Positions 39,065 to 53,380 of a stretch of 64,000 bases of DNA are shown in pieces. The stretch comes from Helopsaltes ochotensis (lineage: Eukaryota > Chordata > Aves > Passeriformes > Locustellidae), in assembly GCA_013400155.1 (NCBI GenBank), contig VXBM01000044.1:1978794-2042793 (forward strand), given 5' to 3'. The position numbers and the translations under genes are program-made. The notes beneath the pieces were generated by a model. The model ran no database searches. It worked only from the letters and a program-made list of their open reading frames with translations, and was not told the origin of the DNA. Every line of letters starts with the position of its first letter. Position 1 is the first letter of the stretch.

Positions 39065-42000
39065 AAAGCCACAATTTTTATCACTTGATAAAATAAAATC
39101 TACTATTCTGAGTTGCATGTAAAGCACACATGTAAGGATTTCTCTACTTATGTAATGATTCAGCGCAGCTTTCTTTCTCTTTGCACCATCAAACACAGAA
39201 CTTACCAGAGGTTGCTGGCCAGAAAAGTATACAAATACACATTTGAATTTTATCATGCAAAATTTCTCAGTTTGCACACTAGAGAAAAATTTGCAATGCC
39301 TTCCCAAAGCCACAAAATATATATATATATATATGATTGCCTATATATTTACTATTTTGGTTCAGAGCAGCAATGCAGTGCAAGAAATCCCATCCCCTGA
39401 CTGTTCCCATTTACTGCACACTGGCTCAGCTCCCAGAGCAGTTTTAGTGTACAGAAGCACTGAATTCCCTTTGCAGGGAACTAACCCAGAAGCTTTGCTC
39501 AGTGCACATGAAATGCGCTCCAGTGAGGATGTTACGAGTCCAAACCAACCAGTGGGCCTTTGGGCAGCTTTTGGGCAGCTTGCACAGTGAGAAGGGCCAA
39601 TCCAAGGGATCAAGTTAAAGGTAGCCTGAAGTTCAAATCCTTGAAATGTTTATAACAAACATTATACTGATTCTCAGCACTAACTACTTCAATATGGTGA
39701 TCTGTTTCTGTTACGATGAATTACTCATTGATGTAATCAGAGCCAGTCCATGAGACAAACATAAAAGGGAAAAAAGTTTCAAGAAATATTAGATAGGTTT
39801 TTGCCCAATATTTTGAGAGGTCTCTCTATGTGTTTATTTATCATGCTGATAGTCCCTCTACAGCCCTTGCTATCATCTCCTCCTATGACATTAAAAATGT
39901 AGCTAAGATTTTAGAGATGAAGCAAGATACCTTTACTTTAAATTAACTTAGATGAAAAAAATGTGAAATGAGTCAAAAATATGGTATCAATTTTGATCTG
40001 CTATACGTGAACTCAACAGATGAAATAGAAAAAGAAAACATCTCGTTCTGAAACTAGTACACAATGGGTGATTCCTGATCAGACAGACATGATGGTGGTC
40101 TCATTTTACAACTGCTAAAGCATCTTTAGGTGATTTCAAAATTATAACACCAAAGAACTCATTAATAAAAATATTTGCAAAAAATCAGTTCTACACTGCC
40201 TACTATTCCTACAGAGAAAGACAAATTGATCACTGATCTAAATACTGGGGATTGTGTAGAGGCCATGGGTCATGCTCAAATTTGCTTTGGAGAAACAGAT
40301 TTTTTTTTTTAACCTAAGCAGTAACTACTTTACAGGAATAATTACTCATTACTGAAAATAACTGCCAATCTAAGAAAGAAATGGAAGCATTTTATTTTAA
40401 ACCTGAATGATAAATAAGAATTTTTTTAAAATGTTTTATAATTTCCAAAACTCTCGTCACCAGGAGAGAAGCCTTCCTTTGCTTAAAAAGATAAACTCAT
40501 TTAAGATGATGACAGTGCAGTGCTCAAAGGCAAATGCACATAAATTGAGTTTATCCATCAAGTGTATCCATACAAAATTTACCCCCTTCTTGGTTCCTGG
40601 CCAATATCACTTCTTGAAACTAACAGCAACAGTTCTATTATTATGTCTCAGTTTTCATGGTGCACTTCTTGGACATTTCAGAAAGTACGAAGAATTCCCA
40701 GAAAATCTGTAGATGCTAGTGCTCTCTCCCAAGTAGTATTCATTTCTGCATGTTATTGTTCCAAGTTATTTCAAATAAGAGCAGGTATCTGGAGTGAAAA
40801 AGTTGATTCTGAAGATGCTCTGTTCACCCAGCATATGTTTCAGGGGATTTTAATTTGAAGGAGCTTGAGCTGGACCCATGAAATAAAATCTCAGTGAGTC
40901 ATGTCAGGACATTTAGGAAGCCCCTTCCAGTTTAGTTGCTTTGTTAACTTACTTTGGTTGTGGCACTCCCAGATCTCCCCTCATCCTGAACAAGCAGCGT
41001 AAGTGGGAACAGCTGGGAGAATAATGTACCACAGGTACATCCCCTGAGCTCTGGGGACCTCTCTTGGGTGTCCTACCTTATGACCAGGCAGGCAGAGGTA
41101 AAAGAAATAAAACCTAGCCATGCTGCTTGGCTCAGAGCTACTGGTGAAACTCTGGTTTCCACTCTGCTACGCATTCTCATAGCCAAGGCAATGAAGTACA
41201 AGGGAAAGGAGAAAATGAGCCAGCTGCCTTGCTTTATTTTGGGCAGCATTTGTTTTCTCTCCAAGTTGTTCTGAGCAACAGTAAGGCACCATTCTCCTGA
41301 TTTACAGGGCTCTTTAAATCTTTCTGCTTCTCTCTGAAACAGAGGATGAGGGTAGGAGCTGTCCCATTCACAGTGTCATGTGGTCCCCTGTGTGTTATCT
41401 GGCATCTTCCAGTCACTCCGTACTTCACAACATTATTTGTGAAAGTAGGGGACTAAATTAGGCATGTCTGTATCTCAGAGAGGCAATGAAAGCAAACATT
41501 AGTAAAGTTTACCTCTTTTTCTCTAGTCTTCCTATCACAACTATACTCTTTGATAAAGCAGTGCAGAGGTGTCAAATATAAGAAGGATGATTTATTTTTT
41601 ATTGCCGCTTTTGCAGTGATTAGCATATTTTTCTCTTGATTTTTGTCCTCTTGTCTTCAGTTGCTCCTTCATTCCCATTTAATGCTTCCCCTTTTCTTCC
41701 TTTCTCCCCCTTCCTTGTTTTGTCTCCCTCAGGTTCTTTCATTATCACATTGTGCTCCTTCAAATGCCGCACACATTTTGTCAATGGGGCCTCTGTAGTG
41801 GCTGGAAACTGAGAAGACCCTGTGCTGCTGCTTGCCAGGCAGCAGGGGACCAGGGATTTCTCAGTTTCCAGCTGCTTTTGAAGCAGCACTGATTGGTTTC
41901 TCTTGCTGCTGCAGAAAAGGCTGGCACACGGGAGCAACAAATTCAGCATGTCCTTCTGGCCTGTTTTCAATAGATCTGCAAGTGCCAGAACAGAGATGGG

Positions 42001-45000
42001 GAGCAATTTGATTCTGTCTGCTCAGCCACCCCTCTATTTACCAAAGCAATAGTACTCTCTCTTTGCCTTTCTACCAATTTTTCCTTAACTTCTGTGATTT
42101 CTCACTGCCATATCTCTTTCCAGTCCACTACTGCAGCTTAGCCAGAGAACCTTAAAGACATATTTCTCTTGTGCTACTTTTGCAGCGTATTTGAGCTAAG
42201 CAAACACAGATCTATTTCTCAGTGCTACTGAAGTCACTAATGAAGTGCTACTCAGTCACTAACACAGTACAATGGCTTAAAACATGCAAGTAAAAACAGA
42301 GTAATAACAGCTGCATTTGTAATCAACATAAGGGACAAGACAAACGTTTCCTACATTTATTAGGAAATTTGTTTATTGTTACAACCCTTTGAATATTCCT
42401 TTTAGAAGATTTCTATAACAAAAAAACCCCTCCAAACCCACAAACAATAGGAACATATTTAAATATTAAAAGCTTTTTCTCCTTCATGAAGTTTTAAGTA
42501 TCTCCAATATGTTTGAGGAACCTCCTATATCATGCTTAGGAAATACCACTGCAAAGACTTCTTCAATCAGACAAATTCAAGGGGCTAAAATACAATCTGT
42601 AAGTGGGCAGAGTAAGCAGTAAGAAAGGATGCAGTATAAAAGCAAAAAAAGTCCATGATAACCATATATATGCCCTAGGCCAGCTGTAAATCACTAAAAC
42701 ATTGCTTTCATTAAAAAATGTAATTGTATTTTATGAATCCATTGTTTCCCAATGGTCATTTATCTACCCATTAGGCATTAGAAACTGGCAGACATTACTG
42801 CAGATGGAATTCAGAGAACAGGTAGGAAGAAGACAGGTTAGTAGATTTGAAAATGAGTTCAAGGAAGGTATGTTAAGAAACAGCATGTAAGTGGTCTGGG
42901 GGTAAAAATCAGGCCAAGGCTCCACCAGGCAGTAAATCCAAAGTTGCAACAGTTAATCCCATATCAAAAACGTCACTGTCTCTTTATGCAATGTATTCAA
43001 CTGGGACAGCTGAAGGTAAAAGATTAAATTAGTTCAAAAAGGCCAAACCTTCCCTCTGTGCAATTTGAGTTTGATCAAACATCACTTTTTCTCCCATAGT
43101 TGTCATTGATGCAGCATAACAAACAAAGCTGGCATGAAGAGCCATGATGCTGTATATATTCTGTGTGCTGTGTGACTCAGCATGCTGTGCCTTATCTGGG
43201 CTGAATTTATGTTGCCCAGAGATGCAGTAAGTCGCAGAACTACTCTTTATAAAAACATATCTACAACCTTGGAGATAAAGGGTAATGTTAACGAAAGAAA
43301 AGAGTCAATATAAAAAGTTAAACTGCTATTCTGGGCTAGACTTTCCCAACAGCTTATCTCCTTGAAATGTGTCCAGAAGGATGACTGGGAAACACAGTCT
43401 ATTCCCTACACTAATCTAGTCACTAGCTAGTAGAATAAAGTCTCCAGCATGGGTGCCAGCAGGCACACTGAGATGATTTCCACAATGTCACACCTCTCTA
43501 CGGTGGACTAGACATACGGGACAATCACTTCTATTGGACTGCTAATGGAAATGACACAAATGTGTCTCCACACATTTGGAGCAGATGTACATCAATTACC
43601 TACAGGTTGAAGACTTTCTGTCCTTTAATTTTGTTACCAATATCGTCACAGAGCCACTCTACCAGCTTCCCATCCCCTGCCTTTTCCTCCCCCAAATTAG
43701 AGATACAAAATTATTTACACTTCGCATACATTTTATTATGTAAATGCATCTAAGCTATACATTGACTACTCTTCTGCAACTTTTACTTCAAACGCAGTTC
43801 CACAGGACCAAATGGTAAAAACTAATTATTTCTTTTAGTTCTGATTCACTACTGAAAGCCGGCCTAACTGCAGTACAGACCCGTGGAGTTCAGCTCTGTG
43901 TGGAATGGCTCAGGGAAAGTGTCCTTCAAGTACAAATATGTAACTGAGCTGGTGAGGTTCTCCAAGGAAACAAGCAAAGGCTGCTCTGCATGCCCTCGCA
44001 GGCTCAGAACCAGCTCTGCGGCTCTGGCGGCTGGGGTGTCCTGGTGCCAGTGAGGCCAAGAAGGTGGAGTCTGGAAGACATGTGTGTGCAGCTACCTGGA
44101 GGTCTTCTCTTCCATCTCATGTTTCAGGCAAATCATCCAAGAAGGCTGTCAAACATTACATATGAACTGGAGAGGTTTTATGCAAAAATGATGAGTGATG
44201 CTTAGTAAAAAGCAACTGAGGATAGGACCTAACAAGAGTGTGTTTACTTGTGCCAAAACCACTAATTATCAGATGAAATGTCATAGATTATGTATGTAGT
44301 AGTGTTGTGACAGACACTGTAGCTATGCAAGGCAGGGACTACAGCAGTCCTTCATGTGTTTTTGCTCACACAGCACAGTTTCTAGTTATTTGGCAATGAG
44401 CCTCACTTGAAAAATGTTCTGGGTGCAGCTCCACCTGCCCTTTTCATAGCTTTCCAGAACTGCTGCCTATTTCTCTCACCCCATGCTGGCACTGCTGCCT
44501 GTTTTAACAGTGCTGATGCTGAGACCAAATTGATAAACCCAGCTGAATGCGAATGCCTCTGCACTGACCTCCATTACTCCCCTGCTTCCATTTTGATGCA
44601 GCACCAAAACACTGGATGTAGCTCCGCAGCAAGCTAGCCCAGACCTCAAAGAAAGGTTGTACTTTTTACCTCTGTGCCTTAACATACTGCCAAGCAAAGC
44701 CACCTCGAGCTCTAGGCCCCAAGGGTGTCACGCCTGTGCGTATATGTTCAGCCAAGGGTGCAGGACAGTGCTAAGTGAAAGGTTTGTAGCACCCGACAGT
44801 AACGCCTGATGTGTTCATTCCAGTGGTGGTGAAGCAGCCGTTTTTAGCAGGAGAAATGAATTACTCACCAGCTCTTGTTAGGCTGGAGAGATGCTAAAAC
44901 TGCTCATTTGGTTTCAACATCACAGTGACACAGTTGTACTCATCCGATTTCCAGGAAATGTTCAGTTTACGTCAGTCAGGGCTCTCCACAACTTGCTCCA

Positions 45001-48000
45001 GCACATGGCATAAGCCCCAGAAAAAGAGATCTGTATGGACAAGCTGGGGTAAGTGGCAGAGATTATCCTGCTGTTGTTACAGAATAACATAGACAAGTTT
45101 TCAATATTTATCATCAAAGCTTTTCCCATTTAACAATTTTCTACAGTAGACTTTGACAATAGAAAAAGAGGAAACACAGAGACTCAGGCACCCTTTCAGC
45201 AATGCTGCGTCACTTAAAAATACAATGATCACTAGGTCTGGGCTTATTTGTGACAGTTTTTCTTCCCTTCAGTTTGTGTTACGGCCTGAAATCACAAAGC
45301 TGTGATCCTCGAGAACCTCCTTTGTAATGCATATCAACTTTCGTTGTGCCCCTTTGTTCCCAATGTGATGGAGCATTGTGGTGCCTGTGTCCAGGGAGCA
45401 GGTTTGCATTATTGTTCTTGTAAATATGTACTGCTGGGTGCAGCTCGGTGGAAGGCATTGAGCTTGTGCATGACTGACGCCGACCCGGACAACTGCTCTG
45501 ACCCCCAGCAGATGGTGGTGCAGGGACTGCAATGATCTGGAAGTAATAGCATGTGCCATTTCTTTTTGTTTGGAACAGACAGCCAGACCCTGCGTTTCCC
45601 TCCCCTGTGCAGCAACAGCTGTATATACAGTAGGGACTGGCGCACCCCTAACTGTCACTCCAGTCCTTCTCCTCTGCCAGTAATCAGAAAACCTTGGGCT
45701 CTGAGACTCCATGGAGATTAGGCACTGTATGAACAGTGTTTAATGGCTCTTTCCAATGTTAATAAAATTGTGAGCATTTGCTTTCCCAGAGAAAAGTGAG
45801 TAATACTTATATATATCTACCACCCCTGATATTAGACTTTGCAGTGACGGATTTGCTGGTTTTTAAGCTTTGCACAGAAAAAGACAAGAGTACAGGAGTC
45901 AGTATTAACTAAGAATTTTAACTTTTAGACTACAAATAGCCGTTCTGTAGCTTAAATAAATTTTACTTGTCATTTGTATTTATCAGAGACCAAAATAAGT
46001 GTTTTGAAAGGAAGGTATAAAATGGGTGAAAGCCCACAAGTGATGTTTTCTCCAAGGCCATGGGAGATTCACTTCTTCAAAATGATAGCAGAGCAGTTTG
46101 CATGTGATTCTGTAAGAGGCCAGTTTTTTTAAAAATTCACTATATATGAGGCAGCTCATCAGAGGTCAGAAATAGAGCGTGATGGAGTTAATAATCACCC
46201 ACTTTATGTCTGGCCTGCGTTACCAGTCTCCATAAAATTGTACTGACAGTCCAGAAGGGAAGTTCCTTGGGATGGAACAACTGCTCCATGCTCCTCCCCT
46301 CTCAGCCCTAGCTGAGATGGCTGTCAAAGAAAGGGACTGAAAACCAGGTGCACTCTAAACGTATTTCTGGCTGCTATAATGCTTCTGGGACGCTTTCAGC
46401 TGGCAGGTGAAAAAACAGCACACTTGCAGCACTCGAAATGAGGAACAAAGACAGGGTAGGAGTAATATCAAGGAAATCCTTTTAGACTTTTTCCCCACTT
46501 TATACTGGCATAAAACACCTCTTGGGGATTTTATAGACAAAACCCCCAAGCTATAAGCCCACATTCTAACTGTGAGGCCATTTCTCTGCGAGAGGAAATG
46601 TTTAATTCAGTGCAATCTCCCTATTTCCGTGCAGAAAGGGGAAACCACTTCTGGGTTTGCCTCCTTCAACCTCCCCACATTAATGAAATATTCCTGGGGG
46701 GACCCAGAGTCTCCTGGGGTGCAGCATCACAACACTGCTATCAGGTTACACTCAGCCTCTCTTGCTGAGCTGGTGGCTGAGATGTCTCATTATCTTTAAT
46801 TTAGAAATTTTATCATAGACTTGAGAAATGACCTTGTAAACTTTGCTGAGACCAGCTTAATTCTTTACAAGCCCCCGTCTTTTGAAGAAAAAGCAATTCT
46901 AGGAAATCCCTGCTCACCTCCAGTGTAAAACCACCTTGGGTTCATCACTCATCAGGATTGCATTAAGAGAAAAATCTTTGAATTTCTCCTTGTGTGACAT
47001 GTAATGAAAATTATTGTTCAGTTTGAATTCCTTCCAGACTTTCCTCATCTTGATTCTAGCAGCACTACCTCAAACAACAAACATTTAAACAGAAGTAGCT
47101 TTACTTTCTTGACTAATCCCATTAGCTTTAATGAGTCGAATCGCACCAGTAAAATTATGCATGTGCTTAGCTCTTGGCAAGGTCAGTGCCAGTAATGAGG
47201 AGAAAAACAAACTGATAATGAAACCATGAGTAATAAAAATGTCTGGATATCTGCATTTCTAGAAAAAGATATGGCTAGAACATTAAAAATGAAACACCAC
47301 TTGTTAAGATTAAAGAAGAGAGAGTGCATCCTGAACCAAGAATGACAGTAAACAAAATTATAGAGAAATTCTTCAAGTAATTATCATCCATGACACGTTA
47401 TGGATGTTGCCTCCATAAGAGCTATAAGATCATTAACTTAGTTATGACTTATCTGTTCATCCATTCATTTATATGAAACTCATCAATATGATATCCAAGC
47501 ACTAATGAACTTTAGCATTAAAAAGTTGTGTGTAATTCCCTAAGAGGCAAAAATTCAAAAGGTGTCAGCCACTCTGGATCTGAGCGATATTCTCAGGCAA
47601 TTTGTATGGAATTTATTTTCAATAATTCTGGCCAGAAATAGTGTGTCTGTTTTCAGGAGGAGGATTATGGAAAATGGTCTATGGAACAGCAAAATGGTAG
47701 TAGTATGAAAGCTAGATTAAGTCCACAGCAACTAGAATTTTGTAACTCAAATAAATATCAACATGGCAGTATTACAAGTTAACCATTTTTTAGGATTAAA
47801 AAAACCATGTTCTTTGGTGATGCCTTTAGACTATCTTCTGTTTCAAGACTGTATGACTTCATCATTGATTTAAATAAACAGCCCCAAAGTATTATCTCTA
47901 TAGCCCATGGCCACAGACAGTCTGTAAGCTACTAAACACACAAAATTAGTTTAACTTCTCTATATAGGATGAGAATGAGGCTTACCAGTCACTAAATTCT

Positions 48001-48641
48001 CCAAAGAGCATTTATATGGTATCCAGATTTATACTTGTAAATCAATTAATTTCGTAATTCCTGTCTGTAGCCATAGACAGAATTCCTGTGTGCAGATATT
48101 TGTATATAGAACTATAGGTTAAGGATTTCTGTCCATATTTCCTCCTATTACACATAGTGTGTGGTCATCACTGGGGCAAAGACTTTTGTAATATATTGTA
48201 AAGTGGGATGGTTTACAACGGCAAATGGGTTTTTAGTGATAGTTTTATCAAGAGATCATGTGCAGTTTGTGGTTTTCTTTTATAGTAGGCTGATGAATTC
48301 TTTTTTTGTACCTTGTTATAGCTAGTCTGAAATTTCCTTAAGCATTGTTATTTTACACATTCCCCGTAAGTAAGAAAAATGTATATAATTAAGAACATGT
48401 ATTTCTCTTGTGTTTTGTAGAATCAAATGAGTTTTCATTCTTTGTTTTCAAAAAACACGTTGTGCTTACAGGCAGAGGTGAAGTCTGTCAGCATATATTT
48501 TCTCAAAGAGCCTAATGAATGAGAGACCAGACAAGCTGAAAAAATCAGCTCTAGCTCAGTCACTAAAGTATAGGCTTGAGTGTGAGTGTAGATAGGGAAT
48601 TAATACACATCAGGAAAACAACAGATCTGCAAGAACACCAC
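39065..48641. other. Unique AT-rich DNA, no gene recognised
   Basis: About 9.6 kb without a recognised gene. It contains a short (AT)9 run at 39317-39334 and an overlapping pair of frames at 45269-45712 (147 codons, minus) and 45302-45535 (77 codons, plus), followed by an AATAAA at about 45761 on the + strand. A 128-codon minus-strand frame at 41620-42006 ends in a lysine- and glutamate-rich segment but has no domain that I recognise. An imperfect 10-bp inverted repeat with one bulge lies at 48056-48084. Confidence 0.5.
39317..39334. repeat. (AT)9 microsatellite
   Basis: Nine perfect AT units preceded by a short A run. It is an ordinary short dinucleotide array. Confidence 0.9.
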
Positions 48642-49077
48642 TGTTGCAGTCCAGCTCACTGTGAGCCTGAGTCAGGTCCGGCCGGGTGAGCGTGGCAAAA
48701 AATAGAGGGGCGGGAACAATGGAGCTGCCCGAAAAAATAAAGAACTTTAATAGAGAAAATAACAAACTGCAGAAACTGTACAATCTGAGGGGCAACATCC
48801 AAAGACCCAGAGGCGTGGTGAACTTAACAATATATGGGGGTGTCTGAGGGCAGAGGTACAATCCTGAATGTGGAACAAGAACATGACCTTATATGTGACA
48901 GGTCCCAAACCAACTGAGAACCAGAACCAGAAACATGGCCTATTATGGAATGATTCTATTAGCATACTAACTTCCATCCTTCCAGTATCCCACCTCACAT
49001 GGTCTCAGGTTGAAGCCTCCTGCATAAGCCACCGAGGCTAAACCACTACTCATCCCAGCTAGTTTGGTTCCCACACA
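48642..49077 (-). mobile_element. Probable solo LTR of an endogenous retrovirus
   Basis: The segment of about 436 bp begins with TG on the + strand (TGTTGCAGTCC) and ends with CA (GGTTCCCACACA), the usual terminal dinucleotides of an LTR. Read on the minus strand it has, in order, a TATA-like CATATAAGG (48887-48895), then an ATTAAA polyadenylation signal about 140 bases later (48746-48751), then about 105 bases to the end. That is the U3-R-U5 layout. No internal viral genes flank it, so it would be a solo LTR. A clear target-site duplication is not visible, and the exact right end could be 49075. The orientation is inferred; an AATAAA on the + strand at 48736-48741 leaves the opposite reading open. 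Confidence 0.5.
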
Positions 49078-52000
49078 CGTCTGTGTTAAAATGTTAAAAT
49101 GTTTTTAATGTTCTCCTGCAGAAAGATACCTGTATTCACACCAATTCAGAACAGTAGTATTGCAAAATCAATTTGTATGTGTATATGAATAAAATCAATA
49201 AAACATCTGGAGTCATATAATCTTTAAATGTTCCTTTTGCTTTGTTAATAATTTCTGATAATTCACAGTGTAATCAACTAGTTCAATCTTCTTCGTTTTC
49301 TTGATTTCAATAGGATGCAAATAACTTCCTTAGGTGTCTTCAGCTCAGAGTTAGTCCTACAGAGATCAGACAGGCTTAAAAGAAGCTCTATGTTCCCCTG
49401 TACGTTTTGGAAACATGGAGATTTTTACAGTTTGTCCTGCTGTACTCCTTGTAATGAATTACTTTGTAGTCCTGCATCCTGTGGTTTGATCTTAGAACTG
49501 GTTTGGTGCGTGCACACACTAGCCATGGCAGAAGGTCAGGGCAGCACAGCAGTCACACTGCTGGCAGCACCGAGGCGGGGCCTGGGGAACCCCTGCTCTG
49601 CTGCTGCCTGTGAATGCCGGGGTGCAGGGAGCTGGCACTACCTGGTGTGTGGTGGGCAGGCTCTGCCAGCCCCCAGGGCATTTCAGCCTCCGCATGATTC
49701 ACTGCTACCTGCAATGGCACCCAGAGGATGAGAGGGCTGATGGCACCAGCCATCACTGCAGAGGGCTTTGTATGGAGAGCAGGGCTAAGGGAGTAACTTG
49801 GTGCCACACTTAACTGGTGGACAGGCATCATGTGCACAAGTGGAGGAATGCTGTGTAAGACAGGTTCAGAGGTGGGCCCTTTGAAGAGCCCAGTAAAACT
49901 AAGGAGGGATGCAGGGTAGTTTACACGCAAACTGACAAAAAAATTCACCCAATGGAAAATAAATGAAGATACTATAGAATTCTGGGGTAAGGTGAGGAGC
50001 AAAATTTATTACAATGCAAAGTGTCTTAACAGACTATTCTAGAAAAGCATTTAAAAATAAGAGTTTGTAGAAGTCAATCATCAAGCCGTTCACACTGTTA
50101 ACCTACATAACCACATGGTGTTATTACTGTTAACCTCATCTTCCCTCCCCCTCTTCCTTCCTAATGTTCCCTATACTCCTTGCTTCTTGTCTTTACACTA
50201 GAAGAACACTCTGCGAAGGGACTGTACTTGCTTTCAAGGCAACACCATAGGGAGGCCCAAGCTTGACTGTAGCCTCTGGGGACTCCCACACCAAGGTATA
50301 CTTATACCTGAGCCCGCATTAAGACACAGATTCAGATCTTTACTTTGCTCTACCATCCCCTGTGACACACGAGCAAAAACTATTTAACAATGCTCCTGTT
50401 GCAGACTGCTAACTAGCCTATTCTTTTTCCTTGTCATCCTTCAGACAATGTTGTAAGTTCTCTGAGCTGTGTTGAACATCAGCATCCATTTCAAAGAGCA
50501 GACACTTCTGACACTGAGCTGGCTGGCTAACAGCTGAAGCGATAACTTTTGTTGCCACATGCACCACAGTTCAGATCTAAGAGATGTTCTGTGGGCAAGT
50601 GCCTGTTTATTTGCTTTCCTAGACACGCGGTTGAACCACACTGTACATCCTGTGCTTATGAAATTCCAGCAGGGTTGTATCACGGTACCTACCACTAGAA
50701 TGTGTGATTTACACCACCTACAAACTGCAACATCTCAAGATAAACCTGCTCCTTATAATGAAGATCCAGATAGCTGCGGTTCTCACTACCCACAATGCTT
50801 TTTAAGGTCACTGGGTTTTAAAATAGCTGGAATTTTACAGGACACACTGTGAGATTTTTTTTGTAAGACAGGCTGATCTGAGATGGAGTCTCTTGTCTCC
50901 TTGCCCATCTCTCACATGCTTGTGCTAAGCATGTAAGAAACTTGGGATTGCTTCTATACCAAAGCGTGCAGGTCTTTTGTTTTCTCATCTTTCTCCAAAC
51001 CAGCAAGGTGCAAAGCAGTTGCCAAATGAGAAACACATTAATTAGCTAGCACTGTACCCAAAGAAATGAGCTTAGGGGAAACACAGAGCCAAGGCTGAGC
51101 TGGAGAAAGTTTGGTCTGGACTGGTCAAACAAGCTGTTGAAACCTTTGGCCTGATTATCAGAGCTTGCATCCCATGCTCCCTGCTCCTTCTTGCCCTTCT
51201 CCAAAGCTGGGCTGCTTGAGCACTGCTGGCCAGCAGCTCCTGCAGTACCATCGGTGGGACAACACTCCAAGCCAGAAGACCTCCTCCCTGCTCGCAGAGG
51301 GCCTGATCCCTAACGATTTCATGGGCTCATCCTAGGCTCCTTGTCTTTCCTCCTCTTTCCACACAAAGCAACACTGAGAGGACAGGGGAACTGTATGGAT
51401 TCCCAAGATGAAGCTGCTGAGATCCACTAAGCACTGACCAAGTGGCTCTGTCCACATACACACGTGTTGGTGAATCCAAGTGCGAGGACTCCTGTCCCCG
51501 AACTGACAAACGAGAGTAAACTGGATTTCCTGCTTTAACAGCCTTCCATTTTCAAAGGTGACTAATGATTCTGAGCACCCAGCTGGAGTCAACTGGCAGA
51601 GCATCTGCTTGGAACACGGGTGAGGCCCAACACTTGTGGAAATCACATCCTTAAAAGGTGCCTCCTAGCTGTGCTTCACCAAATTGTCTCTGAAGTGACA
51701 GGCCTGATTCAGAATCCTTTCACCAGCCTCAGCTAAGCTTAAATAGAAAATTCAAACTACTGATTTGCATAGCAAACACAAAAATTTAAATGGTGCAAAC
51801 CTGGTATTTAAATTTTTCTACTGCAGCTCTGGAAGTGCTTACATTCATTACAGGCGAGAAAGTGAGGTCTAGTACCCTGAGGTAGTGGATGCTTTCAGTT
51901 TCCAATAAAATCAATAGGAATTCTTCACACTCTATGTGAAATACAAACTTTTAGCAGCAACAAGAAAATTCAATGCAAAAACAGTATTAAAAAGCCCTTA

Positions 52001-53380
52001 GTGGCTTATTATCTTTTCTTCCACCAGCTACTCATATGAAGTTCAAGCTATTGTTTTTGATTTGAATAGTATTCCTGGCCTTTTGAACGGAAGATCATTT
52101 ATAATATAAAAAAAAAAAATCAGTGCTTATTTGTTTTATAATGTACTGCTGTCAGTGATGGAAAGGACTACAATTGTTTCTATGATTACTAATTTTTTGA
52201 AATAACATACCTGCTCCAGTATCCAATTAATCTGGTTATTAATCAAAGTGCCTTCATTGTAATCTATTAAAAGAAGCTAGACACTGCAGATTGTGTGCTG
52301 TATTTTTAGATTTTCCAGTTTGATTCACAACACACTAAAAGAGGGGCCCCATAAAATAACCATCTAGAGACAGTCCATGGCAAACATCCAGAAACTATTC
52401 TTAATGGAATGGAGTTAGAACGAGCTGAGATCATTCTTTAGCCTTGGGAGGAAAAAAAAAAAAAAAAAAAAGAGAGAGATGTTTTTAGGAAGAGATTTCC
52501 AAAGGGATTATGAGTTGCTCTTTGCAAACAATACAGAGGATTTCCAGTATGCATTGTGCCTTTGCCGAGAACCAACCGTGCCTACAAGGGAGCCAATCAA
52601 AGTCCTCTTGTATCTAATGAGGAGGGGGAAATCACGATGGGGAAAGTCCCTTAATGACATGAGACAATAGCTGTTTGTACAGTATTTGAGACGTACAGAA
52701 AACTTTATCATCACGGAATCTCTTAAAACATGATTTTACTCATCTGAGACATTATTAATTGAATTAGCATTAGCAGTGAACCACGTATGTGGGTGAGAAA
52801 TCCGAAATCTTATTCATGGGACTACTGAAATGTTATCTTTCTCCATAATTTGGAAGACAGCAGAAGTACAGAGCTAAAGTAATAAAAAAGACGCAGCCTT
52901 TGGAATCTCAGCAATCTTTAAATCAGTGTAGCATTTGTCCCGAAGTTACACTGACACCTTATACTAAACACATAAAGGAAAATAGACAAAAGTCTTGATG
53001 TGAAAGGATTGGTTTTCAAATTTGGTCTCCTAATGGACAATCAGACCCGCATCCTGAAGGGGTAATGTTGTTAAATGAATCCAAAATTGGGGTCTTTTTT
53101 CTTTGTCCTATCAAAACGTGGGAGCACACGCCGGCAGCTCCGTGCTGCAGACACCTCCAGTCCCCGTGCCCACACAGCCGTCTGTCGCCACAGGGTTCGC
53201 TCAGCCGGCTGGGGCTCTGCCAGACTCCACTGTTTCTGTTTGCTAAACAAACGCATCTTACGCACTTCAGCTACGGATGAAAACAAAGTTATGAAACCGG
53301 GCTTTTAATATAAAACCGACTTCTAAAAAAAAAAAAGATATTAACAATTCCATGTAAGGAACCTAACAGGTCTTCCTAAG
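49078..53380. other. Unique sequence left of the CpG island
   Basis: No gene was recognised. A short GC-richer patch at about 49540-49760 carries overlapping frames on both strands without known motifs. Segments such as 52010-52310 are AT-rich and full of ATTA/TAAT words, as in many conserved non-coding elements, but conservation cannot be judged from one sequence. A run of 20 A lies at 52452-52471. Confidence 0.5.
52452..52471. repeat. Poly(A) run followed by GA repeats
   Basis: Twenty A residues lead into a short GAGAGAGA run. No poly(A) signal or recognisable retrotransposon is found just upstream, so it is listed as simple sequence. Confidence 0.85.

Noticed and set aside
38830..39313. 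Lysine-, proline- and threonine-rich frames on the minus strand
   Set aside because: They are translations of the T/G low-complexity tract, not genes.
41620..42006. 128-codon minus-strand frame with a charged C-terminal end
   Set aside because: The charged end follows from a CT-rich stretch on the + strand; no domain or splice context was recognised.
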